Origin: Thraustochytrium sp. TN22
Taxonomy: Eukaryota; Sar; Bigyra; Thraustochytrida; Thraustochytriidae
Direction of reading: 5' to 3'
Assembly: GCA_013306675.1 (NCBI GenBank)
Contig: JABLUY010000259.1
Location: 1 to 49,683, forward strand
DNA: 49,683 nucleotides
The notes beneath the pieces were generated by a model that did not search any database, was not told the DNA's origin, and worked only from the letters and a program-made list of their open reading frames with translations. Shown here in pieces: positions 1 through 9,958 of this stretch. The translations under genes were made by a program, and so were the position numbers. Every line of letters starts with the position of its first letter. The stretch's first letter is position 1.

Positions 1-52
<52 letters not shown>
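1..52 (+). repeat. GGGCGC hexamer tandem repeat
   Basis: About eight perfect GGGCGC units run from the left edge. In the frame of the following methyltransferase gene the repeat reads as alternating Ala and Gly, so it is probably a low-complexity coding tract that continues to the left of the window. Confidence 0.85.
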
Positions 53-54
<2 letters not shown>

Positions 55-1094
55 GCGCGCAGGATGGCGGGGCGCTGCGGCAGCGCGCCGCGGAGCTGGT
101 GGCGCAGGGCGGCGCGGAGGCCGCGGCGTACCAGTGGGAGGCGACGGGCGAGAGCGTGCTGATGCTGGCGGCGGAGCGCGGCGACGAGGAGCTGGTGCGC
201 GCGCTGCTGGAGGCCGGCGCGCCGTGGAACGCGCTGGACCGGCGCGGGCGGTGCGCCGGGGAGTTCGCGCTGGAGCGCGGGCACCAGGGCGTGGTGGACC
301 TGCTGGTGGACCACGGCGTGCGGTCGGAGATGCTGCTGGGCGCGATCGAGCAGCGGCGGCTGGAGCGCGGCCCGCCGGCCAACGAGGAGTACCTGGCGTC
401 GGAGGTGGAGTATACCAAGGACGAGCAGAAGCTCATGGACCCGAATGGCGATGCCGTCATGATGGAGTGGGAGCGGCCTCTGATGCGCCTGCACGCGCAG
501 GTGATTTGCCACGGCGGCAAGATGGAGGCGGACGCGTCATCCTCGGAGCAGCAGCAGCAGCAAGAGGAGGAGGAGGAGAAGGTGGGGTCTGTGTTGAACG
601 TGGGATTCGGCATGGGCATTGTGGACTCGTACATTCAGGAGCACAAGCCGCGGCGGCACGTGATTGTGGAGGCGCATCCGCAGGTGCACAAGCGCATGTT
701 GGAGCAAGGGTGGGACAAGAAGCCTGGCGTGGAGATCTTCTTTGGCCGGTGGCAGGACCACGTGGACAAGCTGGGTGAGTTCGACGGTATCTTCTTTGAC
801 ACCTACGGCGAGTACTACGCGGACCTGAAGGCATTCCACGACCACTTGCCGAAGCTGCTGCGCAACGGCGGTGTGTACTCGTTCTTTAACGGGTTGTGTC
901 CGCGCAACATTTTCTTTCATGGTGTGTGTTGCCAGGTGGTTCAGTTGCAGCTGGGCCACCTGAACATGGAGACGACCTTCGTTCCGTGCGAGTTGCAGGC
1001 GGAGGCGAATGCGGACGGTACCTGGGATGGCGTCAAGCGGCGTTATTGGTGGAACGACACGTACTACTTGCCGATTAGCATCATGAAGAAGTAA
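3..1094 (+). CDS. RMT2: RMT2-like protein arginine N-methyltransferase, 5' end missing
   Basis: The frame is open to the left edge, and the first ATG nearby (64) is in another frame, so the true start lies outside; 363 residues are visible. After an Ala/Gly tract come ankyrin-like helices (ESVLMLAAERGDEELVRALL). A class I SAM-dependent methyltransferase fold follows, with the SAM loop GFGMGIVDSYI, the acidic-strand motif VEAHP and the segment DGIFFDTYGEYY. Ankyrin repeats followed by a guanidinoacetate-methyltransferase-like domain is the RMT2 architecture. In yeast, RMT2 methylates the delta nitrogen of an arginine in ribosomal protein L12; the same substrate here is inferred. An in-frame run of Gln then Glu (about 550-580) interrupts the start of the catalytic domain. 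No downstream partner: 3.7 kb without a gene follows. Confidence 0.88.
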
Positions 1095-2622
1095 CTTAAG
1101 TTAGCATCCAGTCATCAGGTAAACGGTACGCAGCCTTCCGTCGTTCACTGTCCGTCACCTTGTGACGTTCAAGCATCGTCTTCGTCAAGAGCGAGCTGAT
1201 GCACTCTGGTCGGTGGGCACTGGGCACAGCAGGGGGAGGCTGCTACTCGCCCACTCGCGGCTCGACTTCGTGCCGCAACTTCCTGCTGGCCGGCCCGCAG
1301 CAGGGCCGACTGTGGCCCAGGCCACTGTGGCACTTCGATGACAGAGTCGATCCGCTGAGCCTTGTCTTTGTTAGTTCAATTTACCCGTAGTTACAGTGTT
1401 AGTACGGGGCCTACGGGCCCCGGTGCCCGTCCTTCTACGGGGCCCACGGGCCCCACGACGCGCACGTGGGACTGCGGCGGTGCGTGCCTGCCATCACCAG
1501 AGGGCACTCACTCACTGTCACTGCAAGCAAGCAAGGCGCGGGAGCGGTCTTGCAGCGTGCCTCGCCTCGTGGCCTTGTCAAGAACTCCGTGGCCGCTCAA
1601 GCAAGGAGGCCGCCGCGCACCACTCGAAATACCGCGCCGCGCGCGCGCGTGCCAGCTCGTTCGGACGCATGGCGCTGCTCTGCTCTGCTCTGCGCTGCGC
1701 TGCTCTGCTGCCGCGGCCGCCTGCACTGCCGCCGCGGCAAGAGCGCCGCGGCGGCCAGTGACAAGGCCCGCGGCGCGGCCGTCGTCCGTCGACAGCCAGC
1801 CACGCGCCCGCTCCGTGCACTTTCCCCGGCGCCACGCGCCGCGCCGCGCCGCAAAGCGCTCTACTCTAACTTCGAGAGTCGAATCGAGACTAGCTAGAGG
1901 CCTAGGCCTAGTGGCGAAGGGGCCAGTCCGAGTCGAGCCTCGAGGTCGAAATGCGCAGCCACCGTCGCCACAACCCGAGGTGGAGGCGCCGAGGCGGCGG
2001 CCGAAGCGGGCGCGCGCCCAGTTCAAGCTAGCATCGAACGCGCTCGCAAAGTTCCATCGACCGCCGGGAGCGTGGACGTCCTGGCGGCCGCCAGCGGCGT
2101 GCTTGGCGGCCGACCTCGCTGTACTTGGCTTCTCAGATGAGGCTGCCGAGACGTGCGGCGGGCAGGCCGGCCACCTGCAACTCGAACTTGAACTTGAAGG
2201 CAACTGAAGTGGCTGCATTGCTACTACGCTACGCACAGTCAGCCACTGTCGTCAGCGGTGGCTGGGCGACGCGATGCCTCACTCTGGCAGGCTGACGAGT
2301 CCGAGACTCCGAGTCCGAGTCCGAGTCGGTCGTGCAGCGGATGCCTTGCCGTGCAGTGGCCGGCGCGGCCTTCCTTCACGACGCGCGCGCCACCCCTGTC
2401 GCACCTGCCAACCTTCGCTCCAAGCTCCGCGTCGCGAGGTGGGGGGTGAGAGCTCTCGCCGCCCGCGAGTCGGCAGCAGTCGCTGAGCAGCGGCGGCGAA
2501 GACTTCACCTGCCACTGCAGAGCGCTTGCCTCTAGTGCCAGTGCTGCGCTGTTCTCACCATCACTCGCCACGCACGAGCAAGACCTGGCTGCCTGCTTGC
2601 CAGGCCTGCCTTGAAATCGTTC

Positions 2623-2706
2623 TTGAGCTTGAGCTTGAGCTTGATTTTGCTCTTGCTCTTGCTCTTGCTCTTGCTCTTGAACTTGAACTTGAACTTGAAC
2701 TTGAAC
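2623..2706. repeat. Three-block TTGNNN hexamer array
   Basis: Fourteen hexamers in register: three TTGAGC, one TTGATT, five TTGCTC, then five TTGAAC. Each block is homogeneous and differs from the next only in the last three bases. A short related CTTGAA run lies at about 2185-2197. Confidence 0.95.
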
Positions 2707-4538
2707 AACAGACCGGCCTGCAGTGCCAAGCTCGCAGACGCTGGCACGTTCCTAAGTGGCGGCAAAGCCCAAACGAAAGCTGCTCCAGCGAGGCGAGCGC
2801 GACGGCGAGCGCGACGCGAGGGCGGCGTCGGGGGCGAGCCACGCGCGGGGCGGCGCGGCTGGCGCCGGGCTCGGCGTCGCGCCGTCGGGCGCCGCTGCCG
2901 GGCGGCCGGGCTGCCTCGCTGGCTGCTGGCTCGCCGGGCCGCGCGAGCTCGTGGGAGTCGGGGCGAAGCGCGAGACCAGGCCGTGCACAGCAGTAAGCAA
3001 GCACAAGCACAGCTGCACAAGCGCGAGCAGGTTGGGACCGAGCGGGAGCGCCTCGAGCTGCCAGAGGCCAGAGCATTCGTCCGTCCAGCGCTCGCCGTCC
3101 GCGCCAAGTCTCGCGGCGAGCCAGCGAGCCAGCGAGCGCGGGCGGGCGGGCGGGCGGGCGGGCGAACAGCGCAGCGCGCCCCAACGACGTGCGCGTGCGC
3201 GCGCCGCCTCCTCGCCGCTCGCCGCCGCGGAGGCCTCGGCCTCCGCCCATCGATTCGCAGGCAAGAAGCCGAGGCAACAAGCTCGCGCCGCGCTTCCAGC
3301 GCTCGCCGGTGCGCAGAGGCCGACACGCGCAGCTAGCTGGCCGCCCGCGCCGGCCGCCTCCGCGCGTCCGGCCGGGCCCGGCAGCCGCCGCCGCGCCGCG
3401 CAACCGGGCGCGCGCCGCCCGCGCGAGCGCCGCGCGCCGCCGGCCGCCGCGAGCGCAGCGCGCAGCGGGGCTCTCGCCCTCCTTTCCTCTCCTTTCCTCT
3501 CCTTTCCCAGGCTCCGAGGCCGAGTCCCTCGCTCTGGCAGAGTCTGGCTGGCTAGTCTGGGAGAGCGCGCGCGAGCTCGGGCAGCCCGAGACGCGGCCGG
3601 AACCGGACCGCGCCTCGCCGCGCCGCGCCGCGCCGAGCCCCAGCGCGCCCCGCCCGCCCCATTCGCCCCAGGCAGGCACAGGAGGCAGGCAGAGGCAGGC
3701 GGAGGCAGGCAGGCAGGCAGAGAGAGGCAGGCGGCGCAACGCGAGCCGGCGCTGGGACTCGCGGTCAGCGCGGCGCGGCGGCGGCCGGGGCGAGGCCCGC
3801 GGCGGCCGCGCGGGGGGGCGAAGAAACAAACCCCTGACGAGGCTCGCGCGCGGCGCGAGAGAAAAGCGAGCGAGCGCGCGAGCGAGCGAGCAGCGAGCCT
3901 GGCAGAGAGAGAGCGCGGGAGTGCAGAGTCTCGTCTAGCTGGCTGCAGCAAGCCCGGCCGCCACTGTGAAGAAGGCGCGCCTCGCTCTGCGCGGGTCGCG
4001 CGCGACTGTTCCCCCACTGCAGCTCGGCGAGCGCCTCCACAGCGTGGAGAGGGCGGTGCCCCCCGGCGCTGTGGCGCTTGATCCTCGACCACACCGGTCC
4101 CCCCACAGCAGCCGCGGCGGCGCCCCCGGCACGGCGCGAGGCGCGGCGCCGGAGAGAAGGCCGGTCGCCGTGCGCGGGAGCCGATCGAAGGCGCGGCGCG
4201 GCGCATTCCGGTCGGAGCGGCCTCGGCTTCCGCCGCACGCGTCGCCGGTGAGGCGTGACGCGTAACGGCGAGCCGCCACCGGGCGAGGTGCGAGGCGTCC
4301 GGCCGCGCAGCCAGGCCCCGCGCCGCGCGCGCCGCGCGAACAGGCCAGGCTGGCGAGCTGCTGCTTCGCCGCTGGGCCGCGCAGCTCCTGTGACCACGGC
4401 TGGCTAGCTGGCGGCCAGTTGGCCACGCCCCGCACCGCCCGCAGCTGGGCCGCGCGCGCGCCGCTGTGTGGGGGCGCACGTGGGACCGCGAGAACCCGCA
4501 CGCCGCCGCCGCCGCGGCGCGCGAGAGCGCGCCGCCGC

Positions 4539-4539
4539 G

Positions 4540-4570
<31 letters not shown>

Positions 4571-4748
4571 GAGCAGCAACAGATCAATTCAGAGCAGTGC
4601 AGAGCAGAGCAGCAGCGCAGCGCAGCGGACGCAGCGCAGCGCAGCGGAGGCAGGCAGGCAGGCAGGCGGAGCAGCCGGGCCAAGCGGCGGGCAGGCGGAC
4701 GTCGGGCGGGTGGGCGGGCTAGCTAGCTAGCTAGCCAGCCAGCCAGGG
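4539..4748. repeat. Cluster of short tandem repeats upstream of the MYB gene
   Basis: Successive blocks: GA dinucleotides (about 4539-4572), AGCGC pentamers (about 4611-4646), GGCA tetramers (about 4647-4668), four CTAG units from about 4719, then AGCC units to 4748. They end about 70 bp before the MYB start codon, so they lie in its promoter or 5' leader. Confidence 0.85.
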
Positions 4749-4814
4749 AAGGGACTTCGAGTCCCGAATCGCGGCTCGCGAGCCACCAGCAGCCAACAGC
4801 TGCAGCGCGACTGG

Positions 4815-4823
4815 ATGCGATGA
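4815..4823 (+). promoter_or_regulatory. Two-codon upstream ORF overlapping the MYB start codon
   Basis: The sequence ATGCGATGA places a start codon at 4815 whose frame ends at TGA 4821-4823, overlapping the MYB start codon at 4820-4822. Such a minimal upstream ORF could favour leaky scanning or termination-reinitiation. Overlap by chance is quite possible. Confidence 0.35.
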
Positions 4824-7126
4824 AGCGGCGGCGAGCGGAATCGGGCGCCGCCGCGAGGCGGCAGCAGGCGCTGGAGCAGCACCAGCAGGAGCAGCAGGCG
4901 CAGCAGCAGCACCAGCAGACGCAGCACCAGCAGATGCACGAGCACCAGCAGATGCAGCAGCTCCAGCAGCTCCAGCAGTATGAACCGTACGAGCTGCAGC
5001 AGCTCCAGCAGCAACAAGGGCGAGAACAACAGCATGAACAGCGCAGGAGGAGACAAGGCTCGACGACGCAAGCTCGGGACCTAGAGCAGCCCGAGGGGCA
5101 CGTGGCAACGACGCGCGACCTCCGGGGGACAGCAGCGTCGGGCAGGAGATCAGCACTAGCACGAGCAGCAGCAGCGGCAAATGAGCAAGACGTAGGATCA
5201 GCACCGGCGCGGCCGGCGCGGCGGACAAATAGCAGTGGCGCACGGAGCAGTACGAGTTCGGGCGGGCAAAGCGCGGGCAGCACGAGCAGCTCGCGCAGTA
5301 GCGAGGCCGGACCCGGCGCCGGGAGCGCTTCGGGCGGCGCAGAGGCCGGGTCCGGCGCCGGCAAGACCAAGCGGAGACGATGGACGGCGGACGAAGATGA
5401 GATGCTTCGGCGCGCCGTGAAGAAGTTCAACGCGCAGCAGTGGAAGCGCATCGCCGAGGAGGTGCCGGGGCGCTCGCACGTGCAGTGCCTGCAGCGGTGG
5501 AACAAGTCGCTCGACCCGGACGTCATCAAGGGCCGCTGGAGCACTGAGGAGGACAACATGCTTCTGGACATTGTGGCCAAGAACCCGCACATGAAGAACT
5601 GGGGCTTTGCAGCCAAGTACATTCCCGGCCGGTCTGCCAAGCAGTGTCGCGAGCGGTACCTTAACCACCTCGACCCGGAGATTAGCCGCGACGCCTGGAC
5701 GCCGCGAGAGGACTCCTTCATTCTGGAGGCGCAGCAGCGCCTGGGCAATAAGTGGTCCGAGATCGCCTCGTACCTGCCCGGCCGCACCGAGGCTGGTATC
5801 AAGACTCGGCTCAAGTTGCTGCACCAGCGCTCGCAAGCCAAGGCAGGCGGCGGCAGCGACGCGGACCTGGACTCGCCTGAACCGGCGCCTACGGCCCAAC
5901 CGCCCGCCTTGACCTCAGCGGGCTCCTTCTCTTCAATCACCTCGTCCTCGTCTTCGTCCTCGTCCTTTGCGCCCGCGCCCCCGCCCGCACCAGCACCCGC
6001 ACCCGCACCCGCACCCGCGCCGCCGGTCTCAGCGCCGGCGCCATCCTTTGCGCGCCCGCGCAAGCCCACGGAGACGGTGATGCGTCGCGCTGGTTCGCAG
6101 GCCCTGGCGCTGCCGCCTGACAAGGAGCTGTCGTCCGCGGAGCGGGCCGCTGCTGCCCTGGCACGCCGCCATTCCGCGCCCGTGCCGGGAGGAGCCATCA
6201 TGATGCAGCCGCACCACCAGCCCCACCAGCCCCAGCTCATGATGGATCAGGCTGGGCTCGCACCGCTAACCATGCCAGGCGTGTCGTCCTCAGCGCTGTC
6301 GAGCCCTGCGCACGCCGGGCCCGAAGTGCTGGCACTCGGCGTCGACCCGGGCCCGCCCTCCGCGTCACCAGTGCATTTGCCCAAGAATGAGCCGCGCAGC
6401 TTCGACATGGCGGATCTCGCACCGTTGCCGGAGCCCTTTGGTGCGGTTGACCTCAACTCGTACCAACAGTATCTGCAGCAGCCACACTACTACCACCACC
6501 CCCATTCCCAGCTTCCGCATCACCTTCAACACCATGCATACTCGGCGGAAGCGGCTGAGGCGGCCAAGGCGGCGGCGGTCAAGGCGGCCGCCGCTGCCGC
6601 TGCGACATCGTCCTCATCGTCCTCATCGTCATCGTCAACGACGCCTTCACCAGCGACCTCGGCGGAGGTGTGGACGTCATCGCCGCAGACGACAAGACAT
6701 AGCCCGAACCAGTCGCCAAGCCTGAGCATGGCTGCCATGTCGCCGCCTTCTCTGGAGCTGCCGCTTCCCTCTCACATGTCGGGCCTGACACAGCAGCATG
6801 AGAACCGGGCTTACGGTGCCATGTACGTGAAGCAGGAAGACTATGCATACGGCGAACAGCAAGCGGCAAATGGCGACTTTACGTTTCAGCAACGGCAGCA
6901 GGAGCATGAACAGGAACAGCACCATCAACATTCAAAGCAGGTCAAGGCGGAGGAGTCTGGCGAGCAAGATGAGTTCTCCCAGCATCATCAGCAAACCTTG
7001 TACGAACAACAACACCCTCAACAACGCCTTCACGTACAGAGCATGCCGCCGCACACCCAAAATATGGAACAGCAAACCTACACGGAGCGAGGAGAGCAGT
7101 CATATCATGTATTTAGAGAGAGCTAA
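4820..7126 (+). CDS. Three-repeat MYB transcription factor (MYB3R / c-Myb type)
   Basis: 768 residues. The N-terminus is Gln/His-rich to about residue 75, then Ser/Ala/Gly-rich. Three adjacent MYB helix-turn-helix repeats follow: R1 at about 182-232 (RRRWTADEDEMLRRAV), R2 at about 237-288 (KGRWSTEEDNMLLDIV) and R3 at about 289-336 (RDAWTPREDSFIL). Each has the spaced Trp core, with first Trp replaced or kept as usual for the family, and PGR before the recognition helix. The long tail has Pro/Ala, Ser, His and Gln tracts and probably acts in transactivation. MYB3R proteins bind cell-cycle promoters (MSA-type elements) in plants and act as c-Myb in animals; a cell-cycle role here is inferred from the family. 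It is a nuclear protein by family. The start is the first in-frame ATG. The coding end overlaps the first copy of a direct repeat that continues in the 3' flank. Confidence 0.93.
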   Translation: MKRRRAESGAAARRQQALEQHQQEQQAQQQHQQTQHQQMHEHQQMQQLQQLQQYEPYELQQLQQQQGREQQHEQRRRRQGSTTQARDLEQPEGHVATTRDLRGTAASGRRSALARAAAAANEQDVGSAPARPARRTNSSGARSSTSSGGQSAGSTSSSRSSEAGPGAGSASGGAEAGSGAGKTKRRRWTADEDEMLRRAVKKFNAQQWKRIAEEVPGRSHVQCLQRWNKSLDPDVIKGRWSTEEDNMLLDIVAKNPHMKNWGFAAKYIPGRSAKQCRERYLNHLDPEISRDAWTPREDSFILEAQQRLGNKWSEIASYLPGRTEAGIKTRLKLLHQRSQAKAGGGSDADLDSPEPAPTAQPPALTSAGSFSSITSSSSSSSSFAPAPPPAPAPAPAPAPAPPVSAPAPSFARPRKPTETVMRRAGSQALALPPDKELSSAERAAAALARRHSAPVPGGAIMMQPHHQPHQPQLMMDQAGLAPLTMPGVSSSALSSPAHAGPEVLALGVDPGPPSASPVHLPKNEPRSFDMADLAPLPEPFGAVDLNSYQQYLQQPHYYHHPHSQLPHHLQHHAYSAEAAEAAKAAAVKAAAAAAATSSSSSSSSSSTTPSPATSAEVWTSSPQTTRHSPNQSPSLSMAAMSPPSLELPLPSHMSGLTQQHENRAYGAMYVKQEDYAYGEQQAANGDFTFQQRQQEHEQEQHHQHSKQVKAEESGEQDEFSQHHQQTLYEQQHPQQRLHVQSMPPHTQNMEQQTYTERGEQSYHVFRES

Positions 7127-7298
7127 GCAATATAGTGCTCGAATTGAAAAGCTTCCCAGAAAGAGCACGCGGCCGCCGACGCAAGCAAGACTACACGGAG
7201 CGAGGAGAGCTGTGCGTGCTCGTGTTTTTTTGTAAAGGCATCCACACGTAGAGAGCACGCCGCCCCAGCCAGACTCAAGCAAACGGAGCGAGGAGAGC
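7082..7298 (+). repeat. Three direct copies of a 16-bp core spanning the MYB stop codon
   Basis: ACGGAGCGAGGAGAGC occurs at 7082-7097 (inside the MYB coding end), 7195-7210 and 7283-7298, with start-to-start spacing of 113 and 88 bp. The second and third copies share further flanking similarity (AGAGCACGC followed by CAAGCAA), so the unit was probably about 50 bp or longer before it diverged. Confidence 0.9.
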
Positions 7299-7306
7299 AT
7301 GCATGG

Positions 7307-8947
7307 CTACGCAGTCTTGTTGTGCATCTTGAGGACGGACAGCACCGCAAAGGTGACGACGTAAATGGAGAGCCAGACGACGTAAATGATGAACTCAGCA
7401 GAGCGCGCAGGCACGTAATAGAGCAGGCCAATGACCGGGTTGATGAGCCCAAGCACGAGCGCAATGCGGCCCGAGTTCTTGTGCCAGTATTCCCAATACT
7501 TGCGCGCGTTGGAGCGCTTGCCGTTCTCTTCGGGCTTGTGCGGGCGGCAAAAGGCGTTGAAAGGCTGCTGCAGGCCAAGCGCCATGACGATGATGCCAAT
7601 ATAAGAGTGTGCAGCCGCCAGGAGGTGACCGGCCCCGACCATGAGAAAGGCAATGGCGAAGCCGGCAATGGCCGCGAGGAGGCCCACCATGTTGAGCGCG
7701 CGATGCAGCTTGAACCAGAGCGGGTCCCACTTGCGGCCAAAGGCGGCAATGAAGACGCCGAGCGGCAGGAAAAAGCCCCACGAGAGAGCCATGAGCACGC
7801 CGTGCGCCGCGCGGTAGGCCGGGATGGGGTCATCGTGGCACTCGAGCGCCGGCTGCGAGGTGAGCGCGGCCGAAGAGCCATACGCCAGGCGCCAAAAGTC
7901 GGTACCACCAGCCAGCAGCAGGTAGAGCGTGCCGTTGTGCGTGACCATGGCGGATTGGCCGGGCGGCACGCTGGGCACGCTGCCGTCAAGCGTGCCGGCC
8001 AGCGCGGCCTGCGTCCACTCGTTGTCGAGCTCGGAGGCACTGGCGAGCGTATTGAGCTGGCCGGCGACGTCGGTGTCAACGAGGACGCCGCCGGCGCCGC
8101 CAAAGAGAAAGAAGGCGTCCTCGTCCTGGTCGGCGGCCATGACGCCAAGAAAGCGCGCGTTGAGGCAGGTCGGGCCCGGCCCGTTCCACGTGCCCGTGGG
8201 CGTGCCGGCGCCGCTCAGGCCGCTCACCTCGAGCTCCCAGGCGTCGCTGCCGGGGCACGGACCGTAGCCGCCCGAGCCGCAGCCGCCGAAGAAGCCGAGG
8301 ATGGCGTTCGCCGGCCGTGCGGACGGCACGAGCGCCGCGCTGGCCACGAGGCAGCGCGCCGTCGGCACGGCGCTGCCGGCCGTGTTGACGGAGCGCCAGG
8401 TCATGTCGCTGACGCGCAGCGCGTGCGTGTCATCGAAGCGCTCCTTGGCGTCAAAGCCGTGCGAGGCCAGCAGGTACAGGTCGCCCTCAACACGCACCAG
8501 GCCGCCCGCGTGGCCGTACCTGGCAGCCGGCGCGTTCATCTCCGACCCATCGAGCGCCTGTGTCCACGTGCCCGTCGTCAGGTCGAGTGTCCACACGTCG
8601 TTGTACACCTTGCCGCTGGCATCCTCGCCGCCAAAGAAGATGAGCGTGTCGCTCGTGTCGTCCACGCCGCCAACAATAAAGGACCGGTCCACGGGGCCCT
8701 GGTTCGCGCTCAGCACCGTCCGCCAGCTCAAGGTGTCCACCTCAAACACGTGCGCTGCCACATCGCCTTGCGGGCCGCCTCCGTAGAGCACCAGCGCGTT
8801 CTGAGAGGGCCACGCCGCCAGCAGGCCCGCCACGCGACCGTCCGGCACTTGCCCATTGCCGTCGAGCAGTTCCCACGTCGGAGCGGTCTGCGCCCTGATG
8901 AGCATCGGCAGCATCACCGCCATGATGACCGTGAGCACCTGCATCAT
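7307..8947 (-). CDS. Kelch-repeat plus cytochrome b561 membrane protein
   Basis: 546 residues from the chosen ATG, whose context is ACCATG and which is followed at once by a signal peptide (MMQVLTVIMAVMLPMLIRAQ). The frame stays open upstream to 9262, but that extension is Arg/Ala-rich and unlikely. The lumenal or extracellular half is a Kelch beta-propeller (VLYGGGPQGDVAAHVFEVD, FFGGEDASGKVYNDVWTLDL, LGFFGGCGSG, FLFGGAGG). The C-terminal part has five or six hydrophobic helices with the four heme-ligand His positions of b561: AAHGV (about residue 382), KLHRALN, AAHSYIG and YWHKNSGR. The family carries electrons across membranes using two b hemes, from ascorbate or similar donors to ferric or other acceptors. 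In plants and animals the soluble partner is usually DOMON; Kelch in that place is uncommon. Convergent with the MYB gene (180 bp between stops). Confidence 0.88.
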   Translation of the reverse strand: MMQVLTVIMAVMLPMLIRAQTAPTWELLDGNGQVPDGRVAGLLAAWPSQNALVLYGGGPQGDVAAHVFEVDTLSWRTVLSANQGPVDRSFIVGGVDDTSDTLIFFGGEDASGKVYNDVWTLDLTTGTWTQALDGSEMNAPAARYGHAGGLVRVEGDLYLLASHGFDAKERFDDTHALRVSDMTWRSVNTAGSAVPTARCLVASAALVPSARPANAILGFFGGCGSGGYGPCPGSDAWELEVSGLSGAGTPTGTWNGPGPTCLNARFLGVMAADQDEDAFFLFGGAGGVLVDTDVAGQLNTLASASELDNEWTQAALAGTLDGSVPSVPPGQSAMVTHNGTLYLLLAGGTDFWRLAYGSSAALTSQPALECHDDPIPAYRAAHGVLMALSWGFFLPLGVFIAAFGRKWDPLWFKLHRALNMVGLLAAIAGFAIAFLMVGAGHLLAAAHSYIGIIVMALGLQQPFNAFCRPHKPEENGKRSNARKYWEYWHKNSGRIALVLGLINPVIGLLYYVPARSAEFIIYVVWLSIYVVTFAVLSVLKMHNKTA

Positions 8948-9958
8948 GGTGTCGAAGAAGAGGTGCCGAGAGAGATCCTGTGACGAGGGGGGAGGGGGCG
9001 AGAGAGGGCACCTGTTGCGAGTCTGCCGCCCGACCGCGCGACCCCGAGCCGAGAAGCGCCTGCGGCGCGCAAGCCGAGCAGCGCCGGCGCGCCGCCGCGC
9101 GAGCCAAGCAGTGCCGCGGCGCGCGAGCCGAGCAGCGCCGCGGCCGCGCAGCCGAGGTGACCGATTTGCTTGCGAGCAAGCGCAGCAAGCGGGTGGGATG
9201 ATCGCTCTCTCGGCAAGATGCACATGTACCGGCGCTGGGAGTGTGCGTGTGTCATGATGCATGTCCCAACTGCCTCTCTCAGGCTGGCGTCTCTCTGCAG
9301 CTAGCTAGCAGCTAGCTGAGCTTCGCCAGCTACTAGCTCACTGGCAGGCTAGTAGCTCCGTGTCCGCGCGCGGTTTGACGCGAGAATCACAAAGCACCGA
9401 GTCCGCAGTCCGCTGCGTGCAGTGCTGAAGCCTCGCGCGTCGCAGCTCGGAGCCCCTTGCGTGGTATCAAAACCACGATCGTACCACCCGGGCCGCACGG
9501 CACTTGAGAGAGTCAGATCACTGTGGCACATGTCAACTTGGACGGCCGCCGTCTCGCGGCACATTGGACTTGCGCCTTGCAGATCGGTCGCGCCCGCGAG
9601 GCTCGAACTTCGCGGCGTGCGACGGAGTCTCTCGCTCCGAGCCTGGCACTGCCGCAGTCACGTTGCCGGCGGGTGGTGAGCCCGACTGCGATCATGAGAT
9701 GACCTCGGAGTCGGCGAGCCTAGGTAGCCTCGCCTGCCAGATGAGGCCCTGACAGGCTGAGAGTGTTTGTTTCGTCAGGCTGACAGTGAATGGCAGCGGC
9801 GCAGCTCCGCATCTAGTAATGGGCCCATCCAGGAGCTCGGGCACTTATTTCTTCCAGCGCTGCGACCGGCACTGCTGGCAGCCGCGGAGGCGCAGACGTC
9901 GCGCAGTCTCGATCAAAGCGGTCCGCGGGCGGAGCAGCGGCGGCGGCGCGGAGGCAGG
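8948..9958. promoter_or_regulatory. Shared upstream region of b561 and VTC1 genes
   Basis: About 1 kb between two divergent start codons. No credible gene. It holds a CTAG/AGCT-rich patch at about 9299-9358, CCGAGTC at 9397-9403, and CCTGACAGGCTGA (about 9749) followed by one copy of TGACAGTGA at 9781-9789. The part next to the b561 start could contain a small leader intron (GTGCCC...CACAG on the minus strand, about 8980-9011), but the donor is weak. Confidence 0.5.
9781..9789 (+). promoter_or_regulatory. Dispersed motif TGACAGTGA upstream of VTC1
   Basis: One of five exact copies, all in gene-free DNA (1512-1520 reversed, 9781-9789, 20094-20102, 34855-34863, 44408-44416). It lies 170 bp before the VTC1 start codon. 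Confidence 0.4.

Larger units (their letters stand above)
1095..4819. other. Gene-free 3.7 kb stretch rich in simple repeats
   Basis: I see no reading frame here that looks like protein; the long open frames are Arg/Ala/Ser-rich by-products of GC-rich sequence and are open on both strands at once. The stretch holds many short tandem arrays: CTCTG/GCTGC units near 1676-1710, overlapping CCGAGTC units at 2309-2327, a hexamer array at 2623-2706, GGGC at about 3139-3163, CCTTTCCTCT units near 3480-3508, CAGG near 3690-3721, GAGC near 3865-3895, and the cluster at 4539-4748. One copy of the dispersed motif TGACAGTGA lies at 1512-1520 in reverse. The right end must hold the promoter and 5' leader of the MYB gene. 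Confidence 0.7.

Noticed and set aside
2752-4683. 643-codon open frame on the minus strand, with overlapping 441-codon frame on +
   Set aside because: Ala/Arg/Ser low-complexity product of GC-rich repeats, no domain, open in several frames at once.
7082-7298. CRISPR-like spaced direct repeats
   Set aside because: Only three copies, unequal spacing, one inside a coding region, eukaryotic setting.
7322-8983. 553-codon open frame on the + strand
   Set aside because: Antisense of the Kelch-b561 gene, which has clear domains and a signal peptide.
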